From NCBI GenBank assembly GCA_036346255.1, contig CM070619.1, positions 25,426,342 to 25,490,341 on the forward strand: a stretch of DNA of 64,000 nucleotides, read 5' to 3'. Origin of the DNA: Ampelocalamus luodianensis (Eukaryota > Streptophyta > Magnoliopsida > Poales > Poaceae). Each line of letters starts with the position of its first letter. The first letter of the stretch is position 1. Positions 57,436 through 64,000 of the stretch are shown piece after piece. The notes under the pieces were generated by a model, which did not search any database, was not told the DNA's origin, and was given only the letters and a program-made list of their open reading frames with translations. The translations under genes were made by a program, and so were the position numbers.

Positions 57436-60400
57436 TTGGCACCCAAGACAGATGAAGCTCAAGAGCGTGTTCAAGAGTTTGAGGTCAGTATTTTGATTGA
57501 TTCTGGAAGCACTCATAGCTTTGTTCAGGAAGCTTTGGCAATTAAGCTTAGAGGAAAACAGAAGTCGTCTAGAATGTTACTTGATCGGGGTGGTGGAGAG
57601 GGTTTTGACCTACGAAGAGGAGTTCCTAGATTGTCCATGGCAAGTTCAGGGAGTGGAATTCCTAACAACATTGAGAGTGTTAGCACTCGGTTGTTATGAC
57701 CTCATAATAGGAATAGACTAGTTGGAGCAAAATAGTCCAATGACCATTCATTGGCACAAGAAAACTATGTCATTTCTATATCAAGGAAGTGGATCTTACT
57801 ACGAGGTGAGAAGATTAATACTCCTCATTGTTTCTTTGTTGACCACTCAGTTGAGAAACAAACGATCGATTCTGACTCGATTAAATGCAACGAGCACGAA
57901 CAACCTCTTTGTCCATACCTTTGTTCACCGTCTGTTGTCATAATTTGCTGAAATCTTGAGAACTGCAGTGCATCGCCATACGGTGAGAGTTTGATCACTC
58001 GATTCCTTTACTTCGAGGAGCTCAACTTTGTTAACTTTGCAAACCGCATCATATCGGCCGATGCAAAAGATGAAATAGAGCGGCGATTAAGCGAAATGCT
58101 CAAGCAGGAACTATCAACCTAGTGTCGGTTCCTTCGCATCACCGATCTTTGTTGGTACCCAAGAAGGATGGAACCTGGCACTTTTGTGTGGACTACCATC
58201 ATTTGAATGCGATCACGATGAAGAACTGTTGCCCTTTGCCTATCATTAAGGATTTGTTGGATGAATTGGCCGGATCACAGTGGTTCATGAGCTTGGATTT
58301 GTGAGCAGGGTACCACCAGATTCGCATGAACATAGAAGATGAGCACAAAACCTCTTTCAAGATGCATCACGGGCATTATGAGTTCAAGGTAATGTCGTAC
58401 GGGTTGACCAACGCACCGTGACCTTCCAAGGGCTAATGAACACTATTTTGGGGCCCTTGTTAGACAACATACTTGTTTACAGTCAGACCTTAGAGGATCA
58501 TGTGACAAGGCTGCGGCAAGTGATGGAGATCCTGACTCATCATATGCTAAAGATCAAGCGATCTAGATGCACATTTGCTCAAAGGCAGTTGACCTACCTA
58601 GGACACATCATCAGTCATGAAGGGTGGCCACTGACCCAAAGAATATTTTGGTAGTTTAGAATTGGCCAATACCAACAAATGTCAAACAAGTACGGGGATT
58701 CTTGGGCTTAGCGAGCTATTACCGGAGGTTTGTCGAAAACTTTGGAATGGTTAGCCATCCACTGACTGATCTGCTAAAAAAGAATGTGGTATTTTCTTGG
58801 ACGGAGGACAAGGAAGCCTCCTTTCGGGCCTTACAAGAAGCCTTAATTTCAACGCCCGTCTTAGCATTACCCGATTTCTCTCAGGAATTTGAAGTGGAGA
58901 CTCATGCTTCAGACAAAGGTGTTGGAGCAGTGCCCATGTGGAATAAGCATCCAGTGGCCTATCTTAGCAAAGCTTTGGGACAACGGGCACAAGGGCTCTC
59001 TACCTATGAGAAGGAAGGATTGACAATCTTGTTGGCAGTGGAACATTGGTGAGCTTACTTGCAATCAGGAGAATTCATCATTCGAACCGACCAACGAAGT
59101 CTAGTGCATTTAGGGGATCAGACACTGACGATCGTATGGCAGCAGAAGGTAATGACCAAACTGCTCGGTCTGCAATACCGGATTGTGTACAAGGTTGGTA
59201 CGACAAATAGAGTGGCAGACACTTTGTCACGAAGAGAAAGGGGAGACAATGGAGAGATTACAACAATCTTGATTGTCATACCAGATTGGATGGAGGCTAT
59301 TTCCAAGGGGTATCAGCATGATCCACATGCTTGTAAATTGTTGAAAGATCTGATGGTATTAGGAAATGGGATGTCTAAATTCCAATTAAGCAATGGAATT
59401 CTCAAACTGGGAGACCGAGTATGGGTTGGAGATAATGCAATAGTGAAACAAAACATCTTACAGTCACTGCATTCCAGTGCAATTGGGGGCCATTCTGGGA
59501 TTCAAGTAACTTATCATCGGATTAGGAAGCTATTTGCATGGCCCAGACTTAAACAAGATGTGAGGCAATTCATGGACCAATGCTCAATATGCAAACATGC
59601 AAAGGCAAAACATGTGCAATATCCTGGGTTGCTACAACCTTTACCAGTCCTGGATCATGCATGGCAGATTATATCAATGGATTTCATTGAAGGGCTACCT
59701 CGTTCATCAGGCTTAAATTGTATTATGGTAGTGGTTGACAAGTTCTCAAAATATGTCCATTTCATAGCTATGGCACATCCTTTCACTGCATTCCAAGTAG
59801 CCCAATTGTTTATGCAACATGTCTTTCGACTTCATGGATTACCTCTATCTATCATTTTCGATTGAGACCGGGTGTTCACAAGTTTGTTATGGAAGGAACT
59901 ATTTCGGGCTACCCAAACACAACTGAGAATGAGTTCGGCATATCATCCACAGACGGACAGGCAAACCAAACGCGTTAATCAATGTGTTGAAGCATATTTA
60001 CGTTGCTTTGTTCATGCGTGCCCGAGTAAATGGTTCAATTGGTTGGCATTATCAGAATATTGGTACAATACAAAGATTACACTCTACTCAGGAAAGACTC
60101 CCTTTGAGGTCTGTGACGTTCTGACCCTAGACATTTTGGAATCAAAACAAGCTGCAGTTTATCGAACCACGAGATTTGGATTGGTTGAAGGAAAGGAAGC
60201 TCATGACCGAGTTATGAGCGGCATGTTGTCGAGCAAACCAACATTTGAAAGCTCAAGCAGATACAAAGAGATCTGAGAGATCGTTTCAGGAAGGAGATTG
60301 GGTGTATTTGAAGCTTCAACCATACATTCAGAGCTCGGTTGCAGCTCGATCTAATCATAAACTAGCATTTTGATTTTTTGGTCCTTTTCAGGTGGAGAAG

Positions 60401-60830
60401 AAGATTAGTCCAGTGACATATAAACTCTTGTTGCCAGCTACATCATCAATTCACCCGGTGATTCATGTATCCTAGCTCAAGAAGGTGTCCATCCTTTAGT
60501 GTCGGTACAATCTGAACTACCAAGCCCAGCGAAAGACAAGCATATTCCAATCAGAGTGCTGCGTCATCGACTTCATGATAAAGGCTCCACCTCAACTATG
60601 CAAGTCCAAGTACAATGGTCGGGATCATTGGCTCCAACAGCAACATGGGAAGACCTAGATGATTTGCAAGCTCGCTACCCGTATGCTCCAGCTTGGGGAC
60701 AAGCGGAAACTGTAGGGAGAGACAATGTCGTGACTGCTGCAGACTACGCTGGAGAGGCATCCAGGAGGGTGGGCCAAAGGATCAGTAAGCCCAGGAAGCC
60801 ATCAACCGTTTTACCTCAGCCGAATTAGCC
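57436..60830 (+). pseudogene. Reina-type pol: protease, RT, RNase H, integrase, chromodomain
   Basis: Protease: SILIDSGSTHSFVQEALA (about 57487-57540). RT: LLVPKKDGTWHFCVDYHHLN (about 58145-58205), then GPLLDNILVYSQTLEDHV near 58450-58500, where the catalytic FVDD/YVDD segment is missing. RNase H follows (58702-59200). The integrase zinc-binding region is HSSAIGGHSGIQ with CSICKHAK. The core has MDFIEGLPRS, then FD-stop-DR at 59863-59870, and QTKRVNQ where the family has QTERVNQ, so the catalytic Glu is Lys. The chromodomain is VQWSGSLAPTATWEDLDDL (about 60610-60665). The frame ends TVLPQPN inside the LTR. Confidence 0.85.
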
Positions 60831-61056
60831 AATTAGCATTGGGCTGCACAAGGGTAGTTGCCGTAGTGGTTACGAAACTGTAGCTGTCGTTCTTTTATCC
60901 TGGCCTGCGTGCCGGAAGGGGACCATCCAATTTGTAAAGACTGAAGCTACTTTCCTCCTCTATCGACTATCTTCCACGCCTCCGATCTCTACTCCTCCAC
61001 CCAGTTTCCTTGCTTCCGATGCTATCCAACCCCTTCTTATCTTCAGGGCCATAACA
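60770..61056 (+). repeat. 3' LTR of the Reina-type element
   Basis: It is about 287 bp. The polyprotein reading frame runs about 55 bp into it before its stop at about 60826-60828. Confidence 0.78.
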
Positions 61057-61323
61057 GCGTGGTGATCTCACAGTCGTCGTGGCCGTCAGGAACCCTCTTG
61101 CGCCTCTGGCCGTGTCCGGTGAAGGCGATGTGGCAATCTGGCAGACCTTGAGGAAGGCGCAGTCCGGGACAAGGATGGTGTACTCGTGCATGACCCACCC
61201 AGTGTTGCCGCTCCTACCGCTGCCTAAGTGGAAGTTGCGCCTGTACTTCTGCCACACGACCTTCTCGTCGCTGAGACGCAGCTCCCGCTGCGCTTCAAGC
61301 TTCTGCCCGACCCATGTCCCGCC
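61057..61323 (-). pseudogene. NAC domain gene, middle fragment
   Basis: On the - strand from 61323 the frame gives GTWVGQKLEAQRELRLSDEK, then VVWQKYRRNFHLGSGRSG and NTGWVMHEYTILVPD, which are NAC subdomains C-D and the start of E. A small insertion near 61120-61130 shifts the frame; the next frame reads GHGQRRKRVPDGHDDCEI. It is cut at 61057 by the Reina-type element. It joins the fragment at 62472-62730 in frame once the solo LTR and one target copy are ignored. Confidence 0.82.
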
Positions 61324-62471
61324 TGTTGGAATTAATACGGGCTGGGCCCATTTTTAATCCTAATTAATTCCTGGAAAATCCCAAAGGCCCATGTGCATGT
61401 GCTAAAACTGTTTAGTCCCATATGGAGAGTTGAATGGGAGTTACACCACTTTAAAACGTGAAACGTGGCAGCCCCCTTGTGGAATTAGAGAGAGCCAATA
61501 CACGCGCGCGCTCGCTTGCTCGCTCGCCTCGCCACGCCTCGCAGAGCCGGGCCGTGCGTGCGTCGCGTCTTGTGCATGTGCGTGCTTGTGCGTCTGTGGC
61601 GTGTTAGGTGCGTGCGTTTTCTTTATCTATTCGAAAATCGAAACACACTGACTCGCAGTTAATGGCATTAACAAACGGCTAGTAGTAACGGTTCAGTTAC
61701 CAGTGACTAATGGCGACCATTTCTAGCCTCTTCATTTTTGCCATTAAGTAGAACATGCTCTGTTTCAAAAATCGCTGGGTAATGGCTGCGGTTACTAGTG
61801 AGTAATGGTGACCGTTTCTGGTCTCTAGGTAATGGCTGTGGTTACTAGTGAGTAATGGCGACCGTTTCTGGTCTCTGGGTTTTTTGCCATTATATGGAAC
61901 AGAGCACTTGTTCTTCTCAACTTTCCAATACTCTCCACGAAAGAATACAGAACACCACTTGGTTTTGTTCTTTGTCTCTGCGATCTCCATCTGGCGAGGC
62001 GCGTGTGCGGTGCATGCGGGAGAGCGAGCCTCGGAACCCTCATCATCGAAGGCTTGCACGAGCGACGACGAATAAGGTTTTTGGGGAGCGTTCGCGCGAC
62101 TGCTCGCTTCTTCCTCTTCATTCGATTCTCTACTACATCTACATCAACTGCACGACTACTACTACTACGCCATGATGAACGACAATCTAGTCAAGACTCC
62201 TGCTGCTGCTACTAGATCTGGAACTCCTACTGCTGCTACTCCTTCTACTGCATCCGGGTATGTCTATCTTACACATATTTGTTGGTTAGTTTTCTTATAT
62301 GTTGTTAACTTGAACACTGAGATAGGTATACTAGTTTATGTCCTTCTGGATCTTAGTATGGCTATAGTGTTCTTGTTCATTTACTTTGTGAAAATGACTA
62401 GAGTAATTCTCATGATTTATCTACCATATTTCTGGATTAAAGTAATTCGAAAAATGCTCATACTTTCAACA
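61324..62471 (+). mobile_element. Solo LTR (1148 bp) inside NAC coding sequence
   Basis: It starts tgttggaattaatacgggct and ends ctttcaaca. The perfect duplication ccgcc flanks it (61319-61323 and 62472-62476). There is no primer site or polypurine tract next to it, so it is a solo LTR left by LTR-LTR recombination. The start is like that of a common grass copia LTR type. The orientation is as written from the TG end and is not otherwise proven. A short open stretch near 62172-62260 (MMNDNLVKTPAAATRSGTPT) lies in it. Confidence 0.88.
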
Positions 62472-62730
62472 CCGCCGTCGGCGCAACCGTGGTCCTGGTG
62501 GTCGTCCTTCCCGTTCTTTGCCTCGCCCGTGGCGAAGAAGTAGGCCTTGTTCTCGTTGCTTCGGCCGTTCCGCGCTAAGAGCTTCCACGGGGGTGCGATC
62601 CTCTAGTCGTCCTCGACGCGACGCCGTCGAAGGCTAGCGGCTGGCCACGCAAGCAGGGGAGGAGGAAGAACTCGATGAGCTCGGAGTCGCTGGGCTCGAA
62701 CTTAAACCCGGGCTAGATCGCCTCGGTCAT
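62472..62730 (-). pseudogene. NAC domain gene, 5' fragment
   Basis: ATG (62728-62730 on the - strand) opens MTEAI, then TAG at 62713-62715, then PGFKFEPSDSELIEFFLLP, NAC subdomain A, and a GQPLAFD segment. After a 1-nt shift near 62610 the frame reads RIAPPWKLLARNG and NENKAYFFATGEAKNGKDD with a TAG where Trp is expected. The end GCADGG runs into the solo LTR at a ccgcc duplication. NAC proteins are plant transcription factors that bind DNA through this domain. With two stops and a shift this is a pseudogene before counting the insertions. Confidence 0.82.
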
Positions 62731-63535
62731 GGTCCTTGCAGAGAGAGAGAGCGAGAGAGAAGTGCGTGCCCTACGTAGGATTGTGTGGCAATTTATGATG
62801 CCCGTTGTGTGCACTGTGCAGTACGCACTTATATTAGCTAGAGTTGATGAAGTGAGCTGTGAGCATTAAGTAATGGGAAGGATTGGAGAGTGTCAGCTTG
62901 TCTTGACAGTTTCCGAAGCCAATGCAGACTGTGCCGGGATTTTTACGTTGTTGGATTCAGACAGGGCGACCGTGCGCAGTGAATTCGTGCAAGTGTGCAA
63001 CGAAGAGCATCTACAATATTTGGTTTATTAGTTTGTTACTAAGACGAGAGAGTACTCAATCTAATAAAAAAACAAGCATTCTAATGGATTATTTCTTGAG
63101 CTTGTAACTAAAACTTTAATTTATACTTTAATTGCTATCTACAAAATAGGTTTTTAGGTAACAAGCAAGTCTCCAATAGATATTTTGTTGTTTCTTGTGT
63201 CTTAGTATTAACAACTTGCTTGTTTCTCCATATAGAAACAAGCTCATATTCTCTCCTCCACATCACCTAAATGCTGATGTGTTCACCTCTTAGTAACAAG
63301 TAACATGAACTATTGTAGATGCTCTAAGCAGCCAACTCTTGCGTGCGGGGCAAGTTCTCCCGAACCGGTCCAGCGTGCAGGTGGCCCAGCATTTTTCGTA
63401 TGCATATAACGGCGGCCTGATCCAAATCCTGATGCAAAAATTACCCACCAATCTACTAAACTTGTTGGCCCTTTCTTTTTATTCAGTTTTGGTGAGTGCT
63501 TCAACTTTTCTTTTCTGATTACAAAACCATACTAA
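62731..63535. other. 5' flank of the NAC gene, otherwise unassigned
   Basis: A short GA-rich run (about 62739-62762) is the 5' UTR side of the NAC ATG. The rest is AT-rich with no gene I can support. Confidence 0.35.
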
Positions 63536-64000
63536 CACTACTACGAGAAGGTTATACTGGATGTCTCGTCATAAATAGTTCCCCAGAATATGTCAGTGTT
63601 GTAATTATCAAAGATGGTTTTACAAGCACGACCATCTATGTTCTAGCGATGACTAGAACCGTCCGTGATACGTTATTATCACAGACGGTTTTTAATAAAA
63701 ACCGTATGTGATAATTGATAGATGGTTCTTAACAAGAACTGTCTGTGATAATTGCAGACGTCACATAGGGTTTTTAATTAGAACTATCTGTCATAATTCA
63801 CATATGATTCTTAACAAGCACGGTTCTTAACAAGCACCGTTTGTGATAATTGCAGACGTTACAGACAGTTTTTAATCCGAACCGTCTGTTATAATTCACA
63901 AATAATTCTTAACAAGAACCGTCTGTGATAATTTTGTATCACAGACGGTTTGTGGTTGGAAGTGTGTGTGATATGTATCTCTTAAACGGATCATTGTTGC
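63536..64000. mobile_element. End of a CACTA (En/Spm-type) transposon
   Basis: The terminal motif cactactacgagaagg begins at 63536. From about 63655 a 16-bp motif close to accgtctgtgataatt recurs at least six times in direct and inverted forms, about 45 bp apart. Such subterminal arrays bind the transposase in En/Spm-like elements. The element continues beyond the window; no transposase is visible. Confidence 0.75.
63655..63975. repeat. Subterminal repeats of the CACTA element
   Basis: Variants of accgtctgtgataatt and its complement tatcacagacggtt alternate, separated by cttaacaag or tttttaat linkers, forming potential hairpins. Confidence 0.8.

Larger units (their letters stand above)
55787..61056 (+). 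mobile_element. Reina-type Ty3-gypsy chromovirus element
   Basis: Short LTRs lie at about 55787-56054 and 60770-61056, starting tgggccaaagg and ending ccataaca. A purine tract aggaggg precedes the right LTR. A weak primer site (cggtatcgagtc) follows the left LTR. The interior encodes gag, protease, RT, RNase H, integrase and a C-terminal chromodomain in gypsy order. The short LTRs and total of 5.3 kb suit the Reina clade. The flanks tcgag and gcgtg do not match, so one end has been rearranged. Pol is dead (see its entry). Confidence 0.85.

Noticed and set aside
61323..62464. An intron in the NAC gene with a gtatga donor and caacag acceptor
   Set aside because: The interval starts with a TG-type LTR end, finishes in ca and is flanked by perfect ccgcc duplications, and coding rejoins exactly after removing one duplication.

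Overview
The window is nuclear DNA of a plant, almost certainly a grass. It holds one chloroplast-targeted gene with many introns, remains of a plant NAC transcription-factor gene, and many retrotransposons of plant lineages: Angela/BARE-type and other Ty1-copia, Tekay- and Reina-type Ty3-gypsy, miniature LTR elements, hAT-like elements and a CACTA end. I saw no bacterial genes, rRNA, tRNA or CRISPR array.

Layout, left third (1-22.1 kb). The first 0.4 kb is the 3' end of an unrecognised reading frame. Seven exact-length 31-bp tandem repeats, a TATA box and a degenerate zf-GRF zinc-finger ORF (1055-1579) follow. From 2590 to 21476 on the + strand runs one gene of 14 exons for the TypA/BipA translational GTPase, about 671 aa with a transit peptide. 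Its introns are swollen: intron 2 (5.6 kb) holds an inverted-repeat DNA element split by a 2-kb element with 121-bp LTRs, and a miniature LTR element with three LTRs. Intron 8 (6.3 kb) holds a broken copia element whose LTR was hit by a hAT-like element, plus further hAT-like/MITE elements. All splice sites used are GT-AG. The only damage to the frame is three 1-nt indels in exon 10.

Middle and right (22.1-62.7 kb). A NAC gene on the - strand is scattered in three pieces (62730-62472, 61323-61057, 22456-22117). A solo LTR lies between the first two pieces and 38.6 kb of nested retrotransposons between the last two. The nest, left to right, is: a copia element (22457-35726, TSD tcctg) with an 8.2-kb Angela/BARE-type element inside its 3' end; a - strand Tekay-type gypsy array with three LTRs (36034-54990, TSD aacta); and a + strand Reina-type gypsy element (55787-61056). 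The last 0.5 kb begins a CACTA transposon with subterminal repeats.

How it fits together. TypA is the only gene here that looks alive. Everything else records insertion, LTR-LTR recombination and decay. Stop codons in the copia elements are nearly all of the C-to-T type expected from deamination of methylated cytosine. Copies of the Tekay LTR differ mainly by clustered short indels, so some frameshifts may be consensus errors and not biology.
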